From assembly GCA_030425485.1 (NCBI GenBank), contig JAUIAM010000027.1:1-50753 (forward strand): a stretch of DNA of 50,753 nucleotides, read 5' to 3'. The translations under genes were made by a program, and so were the position numbers. Shown here one piece after another: positions 1-9,303 of this stretch (position 1 is the first letter of the stretch; every line of letters starts with the position of its first letter). The notes beneath the pieces are model-generated. The model had not been told where the DNA came from and did no database searches. It worked only from the letters and a program-made list of their open reading frames with translations. Source of the stretch: Verrucomicrobiia bacterium (lineage in GTDB: Bacteria; Verrucomicrobiota; Verrucomicrobiia; Opitutales; Cerasicoccaceae).

Positions 1-133
1 GTAGAAAAGGGTCTTTTCGCGTCTTTTTCCGTTTTCTCAGTTCATGAATCTGGATTCACACCACTTCGAAAGCCGAAAAAATCCTCAAAATTACCTCTTT
101 TTCCCTCGTTTCTTAATTTGAAAACACGACCTA
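1..133. repeat. Short inverted-repeat element, copy 1 (left end cut by window)
   Basis: Bases 1-127 are identical to 44262-44388, and the last six bases differ from the other copy only by GA for AG. The right end reads AATTTGAAAACAC then GACCTA, matching the terminal inverted repeat of the copies at 4194-4358 and 44232-44394. A central palindrome (TGAATC, TG, GATTCA) lies at 45-58. The left end lies outside the window. No protein is encoded, so this is a MITE-like or repetitive element probably mobilised in trans (inference). Confidence 0.85.
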
Positions 134-316
134 GGCTGTCAGGGCTCGCGTGCGATTGTCAATCAAACGATCGTTTTATAGTAGAAAATCGTTACTTGGC
201 TTTGCCTATGCTGGTGAAAGGAATCCTTGCCAATAGCGTCGAATTAGCCCATCAAGAAACACTTGTAGCACACGCGATGCTATCCGCTAACTACGCTATT
301 CCCAAAAAATTCCGCC
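134..316. other. Intergenic region before the DinB-like gene
   Basis: This stretch has lower GC than the flanking genes. A frame starting TTG at 118 inside the repeat can be read across it, but it has no recognisable domain and I do not call it. The first bases after the repeat (132-140, TAGGCTGTC) resemble the left end of another copy of the same element. I see no convincing promoter or RNA structure. Confidence 0.4.
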
Positions 317-838
317 ATGGTTGAATTGATTCAAGACAATGTGAGTTGCCTGAAGCAGGGGATTGACCTGCTCGGGGGCTTGAGTGCGGAGGAGTACTCC
401 CGACCTGTGCCAGCGTGTTTCAACAGCACGATCGGGGGGCACATCCGACACAATATTGACCACTACTACAGCTTTGCCAAGGGACACGCCGAGGGGCGTA
501 TCGACTACGACTGCCGCCTGCGCGATTCGCGGGTCGAGACCGATCCCAAGGTGGCTTGTACCCAGATGCAGGAGCTCAGCAATGCCTTGAGCGAGATCCC
601 GGCCGGGATGCTTGATCGCGAGGTGCAGGTTGTCATGGACAGTGGCAGTGATGCCGCCCAGGGCTGTGCCTCCCGTTCGACCTTGCAGCGCGAGCTCCAG
701 TTCTTGCTCAGCCATACGGTACACCACTACGCGCTCATTGCGGTGATCTGCCAACTGCGCGGCATCGAGTCCGCCAAGGGCTTTGGGGTCGCGCCCAGCA
801 CGCTGCGCTATCGCAACGCTTCCTCATGTGCACAGTAA
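317..838 (+). CDS. DinB-like four-helix-bundle protein
   Basis: A 173-residue protein of the usual length for the DinB/YfiT-like superfamily, whose members are putative metal-dependent enzymes or thiol transferases. Two histidine clusters typical of the metal site are visible: GGHIRHNIDHYYSF at about residues 40-53 and LLSHTVHHYALIA near residue 130-145. There is no signal peptide or membrane segment, so it is probably cytosolic. The ATG at 317 lies shortly after the upstream repeat region. Its 3' end overlaps the NRDE-family gene by 13 bases, so the two are probably co-transcribed and translationally coupled. The substrate cannot be told from sequence. Confidence 0.8.
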   Translation: MVELIQDNVSCLKQGIDLLGGLSAEEYSRPVPACFNSTIGGHIRHNIDHYYSFAKGHAEGRIDYDCRLRDSRVETDPKVACTQMQELSNALSEIPAGMLDREVQVVMDSGSDAAQGCASRSTLQRELQFLLSHTVHHYALIAVICQLRGIESAKGFGVAPSTLRYRNASSCAQ

Positions 839-1569
839 CTTGGTGGGGTTCGGCTGAGGGCTACGAAGTTTACTTCAGCCGGGACGAGCTCAAGAGCCGC
901 CTGCCGGCGCTGCCACCGGTGGTGGAGAGCTTAAACGGTGTGCGCTACCTGAGCCCGACCGATGCCAACGCCGGGGGCACCTGGCTGTTGGTGAACGAGT
1001 TTGGCCTCACGGTGGGGCTGCTGAACCAGTACCCGGAGCACACGCCTGCGCCCGAGCCGCCCGTTATCAGTCGGGGGGAGCTGGTGCGTTCGCTGGCGGA
1101 TTGCCGGAACGAGGGTGAGGTCTTGCTGCGCCTGCAGGGCAGACAACTGCGGCATTTTGAGGCCTTTCAGCTCATCGCGATTGAGCCGGGCAGTACGGGC
1201 TCTGTCCACCACTGGAATCGGCACCAGCTCAAGACGACCCACAACGCGAGCCACCACCTGCCCTATACCTCGTCATCTTTTCAAAACGACGATGTGGTGC
1301 GGCACAGACGAAAACTTTTTGCGGAGAAAATCGCCGCGCACGGGGACATGTCTCCCGAGGACTTGCAGGCCTTTCACCGTGAGCATGATGCCGGGGCGGG
1401 CGCCTTCTCCGTCCTCATGCAGCGTGACGATGCCGAGACGGTCAGCTTTAGCCAGATCGTGGTCAGCGCCGACCAGATCACGATGGTCTATGCGGCCAAA
1501 CTAAGCGGGCGAACTGCCTTTGCCCAGTCGGTCAGCGTGTCGCTTAAGCCCAGAACCTGCCTGGCCTGA
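826..1569 (+). CDS. NRDE-family (TANGO2-like) protein
   Basis: A 247-residue protein starting MCTVTWW with a FSRDEL motif at about residues 17-22. This corresponds to the Asn-Arg-Asp-Glu motif (here Ser-Arg-Asp-Glu) that names the NRDE/TANGO2 family. The cysteine directly after Met is conserved in the family and is thought to become an N-terminal nucleophile. A 'GGTWLLVNEFGL' segment at about residue 42-53 is also family-like. The biochemical role is unknown; family members have been linked to secretion and haem handling in other organisms. It overlaps the DinB-like gene by 13 bases and ends 8 bases before the large fusion gene, so the three likely form one operon. Confidence 0.75.
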   Translation: MCTVTWWGSAEGYEVYFSRDELKSRLPALPPVVESLNGVRYLSPTDANAGGTWLLVNEFGLTVGLLNQYPEHTPAPEPPVISRGELVRSLADCRNEGEVLLRLQGRQLRHFEAFQLIAIEPGSTGSVHHWNRHQLKTTHNASHHLPYTSSSFQNDDVVRHRRKLFAEKIAAHGDMSPEDLQAFHREHDAGAGAFSVLMQRDDAETVSFSQIVVSADQITMVYAAKLSGRTAFAQSVSVSLKPRTCLA

Positions 1570-1577
1570 CGGATATT

Positions 1578-4196
1578 ATGGCGAGTGGTTCCGATACGAG
1601 CCGACGGCTGAAGCGCCGTTACCTCCTGCTGGGGATTTTTCTCCTGCTTCTGCTGGCCTCGACTGTGGTGCGCCTGATCGTGCCCGACATGAACCCCCTG
1701 CATCCCGGTCAGATGCGTGTAGCCCTGCCCGAGTGGAAACGCGATGCCCAAACCGGGCGCGATATTGAAATTGCCTACCGCGACCTCCCGGCTACCAATG
1801 GCGACCCCGACGCCCCGGTCCTTGTCCTGATCCACGGCAGCCCGCTTGCTTCACGGGCCATGGACGACCTCATCCCGCACCTGAATGAATCTTATCGCCT
1901 GATTGTGCCGGACTTGCCCGGCTTTGGGGCGTCTAGACTGGAGGTGGCCGACTACTCGGTGCGCACCCACGCCCACAGCACCCTTGACCTGATGGATCAC
2001 CTCGGGATTGAGCAGGCGCACCTCGTGGGTTACAGTCAGGGCGGCGGCGTGATTATCAACATGGACGACCTCGCACCGGAGCGCGTGCAGAGCATGACGA
2101 TGCTTTCGGCCATCGGGGTGCAGGAGTTGGAGATGCTGGGCGACTACACGCTCAACCACGGCATCTACGGGTTTCAATTGCTGGGGCTCAGAGCTCTTGA
2201 AGCGGGGACGCCGCACTTTGGCTATCTCGATACGGCGATCATCAATACTTCCTACGCGCGTAATTTCTGGGACACGGACCAGCGTCCGTTGCGGGGCATG
2301 CTCGAAAACTACGCGGGTCCGATGTGCATCCTGCACGGTAAGGGCGACGTTTTTGTGCCACCTGCGGCAGCGCGGGAGCACCACCGCATCGTGCCTCAGA
2401 GCGAGCTGAAGATGGTCGATGGCGGGCACTTGCTGCCGTTTGGCGAGCAGGCCAAAGCGACGGCTGAGCACATTAAGCACTTCGTCCACCGCGTCGAGAA
2501 AGGCGTGGCCACGGTGAAGCAGGACGCCTCCCCGGAGCGCATGGCCAAGGCGCTCGAAGCCATGCCCAAGCGCAAGGCGCAGGGCGACACCTTTTGGCTT
2601 TACCTGATCTTTCTCGTGCTGGGGACGCAGGTGGGAGAGGACCTGACCTGTATCGCGGCGGGCTTGCTGGTCTCACGTGGGATTCTGGATTTCTGGCCCG
2701 CTACGATTGCCTGTATCGTGGGGATTTTCATCGGGGACATGGCGCTGTACCTGGCCGGACGCTACCTCGGGCGGCGTGCCCTTGGCCGGGCACCGCTGAA
2801 GTGGTTTCTCAAGGAGCGGGACGTGGACGCCATGCAGGAGTGGTTTAACCGTCGGGGGGCGGCCATCATCCTCGGTTCGCGCTTCATTCCGGGCTCGCGA
2901 CTGCCGGCCTATTTCAGCGCGGGTATGCTGCACATCCCGTTGCGAAAGTTTATTTTCTACTTCCTCATCGCGGCGGTGGCCTGGACACCGCTTCTGGTTG
3001 GCCTGGCCTACTACATGGGGGACGCCTTTATCGGGTATTTCGAGCGCTTCGAGCATTTCGCCATCTTTGGCCTTGTCGGGCTGGTGGCGGCCATGCTGCT
3101 CATCGTCCACCTGGTCGTGCCGCTGTTCTCGTGGCGCGGGCGTCGTCGCCTCTATGGCAAATGGCGTCGCTGGGTGCGCTGGGAGTACTGGCCACGCTCG
3201 GCGGTCTACCCGCCGCTGGTCGTCTATGTGCTTTGGAAGGGCTTGATCGGGCGACATCTGGCGCTCTTTACCGCGACGAATCCCGGGCTGGGGCAGGACA
3301 GCGGATTTACGGGCGAGTCGAAGCTGGAAATCCTGGGCAAGCTGGCCGGGGCGGGAGAGGCTGTAGCCACTTGGACGGGCATCCTGCGGGAGTGGCCGCT
3401 GGAGCAGAAGCTCGACCACCTACGTGCGTTCATGGAGCGCGAGGACCTGGACTTCCCGCTCGTGCTCAAGCCCGACATCGGTGAGCGGGGAAGCGGCGTG
3501 GGCATCATCCGCGACTGGGCCTCGGCGGAACATTACCTGAGCGAATGCCCGGACAACGTCATCGCCCAGCGCTTCATCCCGGGGCGCGAGTACGGCATCT
3601 TTTACTATCGCCTGCCGGACGAAAAACAGGGCCACATCTTTGGCATTACGGACAAGCGTTTTACCGCTGTAGTGGGCGATGGGAAGTCCACCCTGGAGGA
3701 ACTCATCCTGCGTGATAACCGGGCCGTGTGCATGCGTAAGTTTTACGAAGAAAAGTACGCCGAGCGCCTGAGCGAGGTTATCCCTGCGGGCGAGAAGTTC
3801 ACCCTGGCCGAGCTCGGAACGCACTGTCGGGGATCGCTTTTTCTGGATGGTTGCGCGCTGGCCACTGAGCCGCTGCGTGAGTGGGTGCAGGGCGTGAGCG
3901 ATACCTATGAGGGTTTTTACTTTGGACGCTTCGATGTGCGTGTGCCCAGCGAGGACGATCTCCAGGCCGGGCGCAATATTTCCATCCTCGAGTTGAACGG
4001 TATCAGCTCGGAGGCAACGTGGATCTACGACCCGAAGCACTCCGTCTGGTACGGCTGGCGTACGTTGTTGGAGCAGTGGCGGATTGCCTTCGCCATCGCC
4101 TCGGCCAATCGCGCCCATGGCCACAAGCCGCAGGGGCACTGGAAGACGATTAAAACCATTGCCGAGCGCAACGTACGCCCGCGCTTCGAAGCTTAG
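1578..4196 (+). CDS. Triple fusion: alpha/beta hydrolase + DedA membrane domain + ATP-grasp
   Basis: An 872-residue protein. Residues 14-36 form an N-terminal membrane anchor. Residues about 75-305 are an alpha/beta hydrolase with nucleophile Ser153 in GYSQGG, probable acid Asp257 (GKGDVF) and His284 (GGHLLP). Residues about 335-515 are a DedA/SNARE-associated membrane domain with the family signatures QVGEDL, GDMALYLAGRYLGRR and SRFIPGSRLP. Residues about 560-850 are an ATP-grasp domain with the nucleotide-binding LKPDIGERGSGVG at 630-642 and a late ELNGISSEA segment. DedA proteins act in lipid or undecaprenyl-phosphate transport, hydrolases in ester cleavage, and ATP-grasp enzymes in carboxylate-amine or thiol ligation; the combined reaction is unknown. 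All three domains keep their motifs, so it is probably active. It follows the NRDE gene by 8 bases, and its stop codon TAG coincides with the first bases of an inverted-repeat element. Confidence 0.85.
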   Translation: MASGSDTSRRLKRRYLLLGIFLLLLLASTVVRLIVPDMNPLHPGQMRVALPEWKRDAQTGRDIEIAYRDLPATNGDPDAPVLVLIHGSPLASRAMDDLIPHLNESYRLIVPDLPGFGASRLEVADYSVRTHAHSTLDLMDHLGIEQAHLVGYSQGGGVIINMDDLAPERVQSMTMLSAIGVQELEMLGDYTLNHGIYGFQLLGLRALEAGTPHFGYLDTAIINTSYARNFWDTDQRPLRGMLENYAGPMCILHGKGDVFVPPAAAREHHRIVPQSELKMVDGGHLLPFGEQAKATAEHIKHFVHRVEKGVATVKQDASPERMAKALEAMPKRKAQGDTFWLYLIFLVLGTQVGEDLTCIAAGLLVSRGILDFWPATIACIVGIFIGDMALYLAGRYLGRRALGRAPLKWFLKERDVDAMQEWFNRRGAAIILGSRFIPGSRLPAYFSAGMLHIPLRKFIFYFLIAAVAWTPLLVGLAYYMGDAFIGYFERFEHFAIFGLVGLVAAMLLIVHLVVPLFSWRGRRRLYGKWRRWVRWEYWPRSAVYPPLVVYVLWKGLIGRHLALFTATNPGLGQDSGFTGESKLEILGKLAGAGEAVATWTGILREWPLEQKLDHLRAFMEREDLDFPLVLKPDIGERGSGVGIIRDWASAEHYLSECPDNVIAQRFIPGREYGIFYYRLPDEKQGHIFGITDKRFTAVVGDGKSTLEELILRDNRAVCMRKFYEEKYAERLSEVIPAGEKFTLAELGTHCRGSLFLDGCALATEPLREWVQGVSDTYEGFYFGRFDVRVPSEDDLQAGRNISILELNGISSEATWIYDPKHSVWYGWRTLLEQWRIAFAIASANRAHGHKPQGHWKTIKTIAERNVRPRFEA

Positions 4197-4358
4197 GCTG
4201 TGTTTTCAAAATAGCTCAATGTCGCATCCTGGCTGCTTATTGGTCTAAACTGCGTGTCCTCACCTCGACAAATCTTGATTTGCCTCGGCTCGCAGCCCGC
4301 AGTTTAGCCTTAAAAATCATCTTCGGCTGCTCGTTCCGTATTTTGAAAACACAGCCTA
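4194..4358. repeat. Short inverted-repeat element, copy 2 (variant interior)
   Basis: A 165-bp element with perfect 19-bp terminal inverted repeats: TAGGCTGTGTTTTCAAAAT at 4194-4212 and its reverse complement at 4340-4358. Inside is a nested inverted repeat (CTAAACTGCG 4245-4254, CGCAGTTTAG 4298-4307) and an inner CGACAAATC/GATTTG arm, so it could fold into a long hairpin. The interior is unrelated to the copies at 1-133 and 44232-44394, although ends and length match. It overlaps the stop codon of the fusion gene. If TA is the duplicated target, the empty site would still read TAG. It encodes no protein. Confidence 0.85.
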
Positions 4359-4573
4359 GGCCGTGTATCCACTTCCCGGCCCTCTCCCGGCATCTACTGT
4401 AGGAGAGGCAGAAACATGCTTGGCAGCCGTGCGAGGAGATACTTCGACTCGCGGCGCTCGCTCAGGATGACAACATTAAGGCGCAGAAAAATATGCCTCT
4501 TTGCTGGGAGGACGGTTACGACAAAACGGGTGTGCTTTGTGTTTCTTGCGCCTATAGTAACATGCCAGGCCCG
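4359..4573. other. Intergenic region after the inverted-repeat element
   Basis: It begins with GGCCGTGT. Together with the preceding TA this makes TAGGCCGTGT, identical to the first ten bases of the element at 44232. A stretch around 4436-4472 (CTTCGACTCGCGGCGCTCGCTCAGGATGACA) resembles dispersed palindromic sequences I have seen in many bacterial genomes. No gene is recognised. It lies between the ends of two converging units, the fusion gene (+) and the response regulator (-). Confidence 0.4.
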
Positions 4574-5131
4574 CTAGCTCGATTTGGAGACCGAGCGGCT
4601 GATTTCGAGCAGGATGCGCTCGTTGGCTTCGACCAGTTTACGGGTCTGTTCGTCGAGTCGCTTTTTGAGTTCGTTGATTTCCTTGTCCATGCGCTCTGCG
4701 TTTTGCTTGAGCCGGAAGACTTCCTCCTCGCGGGCGCGCTGGTAGGCGATGCGTTCGATGGCGTTATTGATCGCGCGGATGAGCCGGTCGGGCGAGAGCG
4801 AGGCCTTGACCAGGTAGTCCTGAGCGCCGCGCTTCATGGCATCGACAGCCGTGGTTTCATCGCCCTCTCCGGTCAGCACGACGATGGGCCAGTAGACGCC
4901 CTTGAAGAGGCGGGACAGCTCGGAGATGAAGTCCAGTCCGCCCATGCCGGGCAGTTGCAGGTCGAGCAGGACGCAGTCAACGTGGGTGCTGCGGCAGTAG
5001 TTCAGGCCGTCGTTGGCCGTGCCGGATTCGAGGACGATGTTGTTGTACTCTTTATCCAGCCCAAGGTATTGCGCTATTAAGCTGCGGTCCCGGGTGTTGT
5101 CTTCGATAATGAGTATACGTCGCTTTTTCAC
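4574..5131 (-). CDS. Single-domain response regulator with C-terminal coiled coil
   Basis: From a GTG at 5131 the protein has about 185 residues. The receiver domain occupies roughly residues 1-125: acidic pocket IIEDN, phospho-acceptor Asp in VLLDLQLPGMGG, signalling Thr in VVLTGEGDE and conserved Lys in DYLVKAS. The remainder is a charged helix (EVFRLKQNAERMDKEI onward) predicted as a coiled coil and carries no DNA-binding or enzymatic output domain. Output is therefore probably by protein-protein contact. The frame stays open to 5242, but the upstream part does not look like a receiver start and overlaps the neighbouring gene. No histidine kinase is nearby, so the partner is unknown. Confidence 0.85.
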   Translation of the reverse strand: MKKRRILIIEDNTRDRSLIAQYLGLDKEYNNIVLESGTANDGLNYCRSTHVDCVLLDLQLPGMGGLDFISELSRLFKGVYWPIVVLTGEGDETTAVDAMKRGAQDYLVKASLSPDRLIRAINNAIERIAYQRAREEEVFRLKQNAERMDKEINELKKRLDEQTRKLVEANERILLEISRSVSKSS

Positions 5132-5198
5132 GGCTGTATGTTGATTAAGATAGCACTCTACTTTGCTGGCGCAAACGTTGTTTTGTAGGGTATGCGGA

Positions 5199-6086
5199 CT
5201 ATTCGGCAGTGTTGGCCATCCCGGACAAAGCGCGTGCGTCATCCGGGTTGTGTTCGAGGATGTTCTGCCAGTAGTGGCGGGCCGACTCGATGTCGCCGCG
5301 TTCGTAGAGCATCTGCGCCTTGATGTGGGGGATTTCCATATACCAGGGGGCGGCGCGTCCGGCCTGCATGATAAGGGCTTCGGCTTCGAAGAGGTTGCCG
5401 CGGGCGGCCTCCATGCGGGCCAATTCGGCCATGGCCGGGGCGTTCCCGATGTTACTTTCTATGCTGTGGGCGAGGCGTTGGTAGGGGCTGCGCGCCCAGC
5501 GAAAGCCGTCTTCGACGGCCAGCCCGATCACCCAGACTACGAGCACGAGCGTAACCACGCCATAGAGTTGCTTCCAGCCCGGTGGCGTGCGTGGGCGGCG
5601 CGCGAGCGCACCGCACTGCAGGAGCAGGCTTGCGACCATGACGGCGAGGCCCATGCCCGCAACGACCAGGTACTGCTCGGAAAAGGGCGGCCAACTTGTG
5701 GGAAAGATACCGCTAAAGGGAGCCAGCCAAATCACCGTCCAAGCCAGCCCGCGAACGACCCAGGGATTGTAACGGCGGAGCCGCCAGGCATGCCGTAGCA
5801 TGAGCACGAGGATGAGCCAAAATAGGAGGTTGATGGCAAAAAGGCCGCGGGGATCGAGCGGGCGGAGCACCCATTCACGTCCAAAGGGCCACAGCCACCA
5901 GCTCATGTGCTCCAGAATGACAAAGGCCGACGAGAAAAAGCGCTCGCCCCAGGTACTTGGTGCAACCAACGAGCTGAGTGCCTCCGGCCCGCCGCGAAAG
6001 AGGCTCTGTGTAGCCGGGGCCAGCAGCCAGATAAGTGCGCTCAGGGCAAGGAGCGGCTTGGGGGGGATGTGCTTTGATTGGCTCAC
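5199..6086 (-). CDS. Multi-pass membrane protein with C-terminal TPR, apparently N-terminally truncated
   Basis: From a GTG at 6086 (frame open to a TTG at 6140) the protein has about 295 residues. It has four to five hydrophobic segments, then a periplasmic or soluble tail with TPR-like helices (AMAELARMEAARGNLFEAEA, HYWQNILEHNPDDARALSGM). The segment VIWLAPFSGIFPTSWPPFSEQYL resembles, from memory, the central-to-late part of TMTC/O-mannosyltransferase-like TPR membrane proteins. Those proteins normally carry some 200-300 further N-terminal residues including an acidic DD motif, which are absent here. Directly upstream lies the enolase terminator, leaving almost no room for a promoter. It may be a truncated remnant or a short lineage-specific form. 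Confidence 0.55.
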   Translation of the reverse strand: MSQSKHIPPKPLLALSALIWLLAPATQSLFRGGPEALSSLVAPSTWGERFFSSAFVILEHMSWWLWPFGREWVLRPLDPRGLFAINLLFWLILVLMLRHAWRLRRYNPWVVRGLAWTVIWLAPFSGIFPTSWPPFSEQYLVVAGMGLAVMVASLLLQCGALARRPRTPPGWKQLYGVVTLVLVVWVIGLAVEDGFRWARSPYQRLAHSIESNIGNAPAMAELARMEAARGNLFEAEALIMQAGRAAPWYMEIPHIKAQMLYERGDIESARHYWQNILEHNPDDARALSGMANTAE

Positions 6087-6134
6087 GGAAAAGGAAGAAG
6101 CTGCGCATGCTCTCACGCAAAAAGTCTTTGCGCC

Positions 6135-6164
6135 AAACAAAAACGGCGTGCCGAAGCACGCCGT
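6135..6164 (-). terminator. Intrinsic terminator of eno
   Basis: On the minus strand a perfect 9-bp stem (ACGGCGTGC/GCACGCCGT, 6143-6164, loop CGAA) is followed by TTTTTGTTT. It lies about 75 bases past the eno stop codon, the expected position for ending eno transcription. Confidence 0.85.
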
Positions 6165-6239
6165 CGAAAGATATGTGGTTAACGGGTCTCCGCTGAACCC
6201 ATCCGGCGAAGCCGGATCAATGCCAGCGGGTGCTACCCG

Positions 6240-8015
<1,776 letters not shown>

Positions 8016-8693
8016 ATGAAGCGAATGCTCTCTCTATTCTCGGTATACGCCCTCTCATTGGTGGGCGTGTGCACGGTCAACGCCGCCGTGGTGACTTTTA
8101 CCGCTGTGGGCGAGCTGAGTGGCCCGAAGTCCGCCCAGAACCCCGGTGATTACAATTTCCAGACGGGCGATACCGTGTACCTTATTTTCTCCTATGATGC
8201 GGCTACGAACGATCCGGAGCTCTACGCCGGTGGGCAGCAAGCGTACTACCGCAATGCCAATCTTCAGATGGAACTGAACATCCTGACCACTGACGGGCTC
8301 TGGCAGGCGACTTCGGATGCGGGTGCCATTGCCCTCTATAATAATAACCCGAGCGGATATGATACGCTGCAGTTCACCAGCGAAACGGACCCCGCCTACA
8401 CCGGCGGCACCATCCGTGGTTCGGGCCCGGACCAGTTCAAGCTCGAGCTGGAAAACTATAGTGGAACGCTCTTTAGCGACACGACTTTGCCCAGTGCCTT
8501 GAACCTTACTGATTTTGATTTCTCCAAAGGCACGGTTTACGTTAACAACTTCAACTCGTTTTCGAGCCTGTATTTTGATCTAACGGAAGTCGTGCCCTAT
8601 GCTGTCGCCGTTCCCGAGCCGAGCAACGCTGCGATGCTTTTTGGGCTTTCGGCCCTCCTGCTGCTGACAGTCAAGCGCCGCAAGCAAGCCTAG
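8016..8693 (+). CDS. PEP-CTERM sorting-domain protein
   Basis: A 225-residue exported protein. An N-terminal signal peptide (MKRMLSLFSVYALSLVGVCTVNAA) is followed by a beta-rich Gly/Asn/Tyr-rich body without a recognised catalytic domain. The C-terminus has the complete exosortase sorting signal: VPEPSNAAML, a hydrophobic helix, then KRRKQA. Such proteins are processed by exosortase at the inner membrane and sent to the surface or exopolysaccharide matrix. No exosortase gene is in this window. No Shine-Dalgarno sequence is visible before the ATG (upstream is ATCATTTTTTT). A strong terminator follows. Confidence 0.85.
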   Translation: MKRMLSLFSVYALSLVGVCTVNAAVVTFTAVGELSGPKSAQNPGDYNFQTGDTVYLIFSYDAATNDPELYAGGQQAYYRNANLQMELNILTTDGLWQATSDAGAIALYNNNPSGYDTLQFTSETDPAYTGGTIRGSGPDQFKLELENYSGTLFSDTTLPSALNLTDFDFSKGTVYVNNFNSFSSLYFDLTEVVPYAVAVPEPSNAAMLFGLSALLLLTVKRRKQA

Positions 8694-8712
8694 CGAAACT
8701 GATTTTCCCCGT

Positions 8713-8755
8713 AAAGCCCGCCTCCTGACTTTGCGTTGAGGTGCGGGCTTTTTTT
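8713..8755 (+). terminator. Intrinsic terminator after the PEP-CTERM gene
   Basis: AAAGCCCGC at 8713-8721 pairs with GCGGGCTTT at 8743-8751, with additional pairing inside, followed by a run of T to 8755. It sits 20 bases past the stop codon. It lies just beyond the 3' end of the convergent ACT-domain gene and could act weakly on that strand too. Confidence 0.85.
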
Positions 8756-8759
8756 GTCG

Positions 8760-9218
8760 TTAGCGGGCGATGTCGTCCTTGCTCAGGACGCGGATGCCGC
8801 TTTGGGTGAGGATGTCGGCGGCGAGTTCGTTATCCTCCAGGCGCAGCACGAGGCCGGACTTGCCTCCGGGACGCGTCAGCATGGGGTAAATGTAGTGGAT
8901 GTTGATCTCGGCCTGGACGAGGGCGCAGGTGACTTTCTTGATGTCCTGCTCGGTGGCGATTTCGGCCACGACGACCTCGTTCATGGTGAAGGTAAAGCCC
9001 TTTTCGCGCAGGAAGTCCCGGGCCTGCTCCCAGTAGTCTACGATCAGGCGGATAATGCTGTCGTCGGTGGTATCGACCGTGCAAACGGCCATGATGTGGA
9101 TGTCCTGTGCGGCGAGCATCATAATGATGTCGTTGAGCCGCCCGACTTTGTTGTCCGCAAAGACGGAAAACTGGTGGACGGATTCCTCTCCGGGTTTGCG
9201 CAAGGTTTTCGCTGCCAT
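8760..9218 (-). CDS. Tandem ACT-domain protein
   Basis: A 152-residue protein with two ACT domains, at about residues 12-75 (SVHQFSVFADNKVGRLNDII) and 80-150 (FTFTMNEVVVAEIATEQDI). ACT domains bind small ligands, often amino acids, and regulate enzymes. Here they stand alone, as in small regulatory ACT proteins related to the acetolactate synthase small subunit; the ligand is unknown. There is no enzyme domain and no amino-acid biosynthesis gene next to it. It converges with the PEP-CTERM gene across a terminator and is divergent from the aldo/keto reductase. Confidence 0.8.
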   Translation of the reverse strand: MAAKTLRKPGEESVHQFSVFADNKVGRLNDIIMMLAAQDIHIMAVCTVDTTDDSIIRLIVDYWEQARDFLREKGFTFTMNEVVVAEIATEQDIKKVTCALVQAEINIHYIYPMLTRPGGKSGLVLRLEDNELAADILTQSGIRVLSKDDIAR

Positions 9219-9303
9219 GGGGTTTTATGCTAGGGGAGTCTGCGCGGAAATGACAGGGAAAAAAACAAGTGCGTTCGGGCTAAAATCATGACACATATGC
9301 GGT

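Noticed and set aside
118-324. Short plus-strand open frame beginning with TTG inside the repeat
   Set aside because: Starts in a mobile-looking repeat, no domain, no ribosome-binding site, ends inside the DinB-like gene start region.
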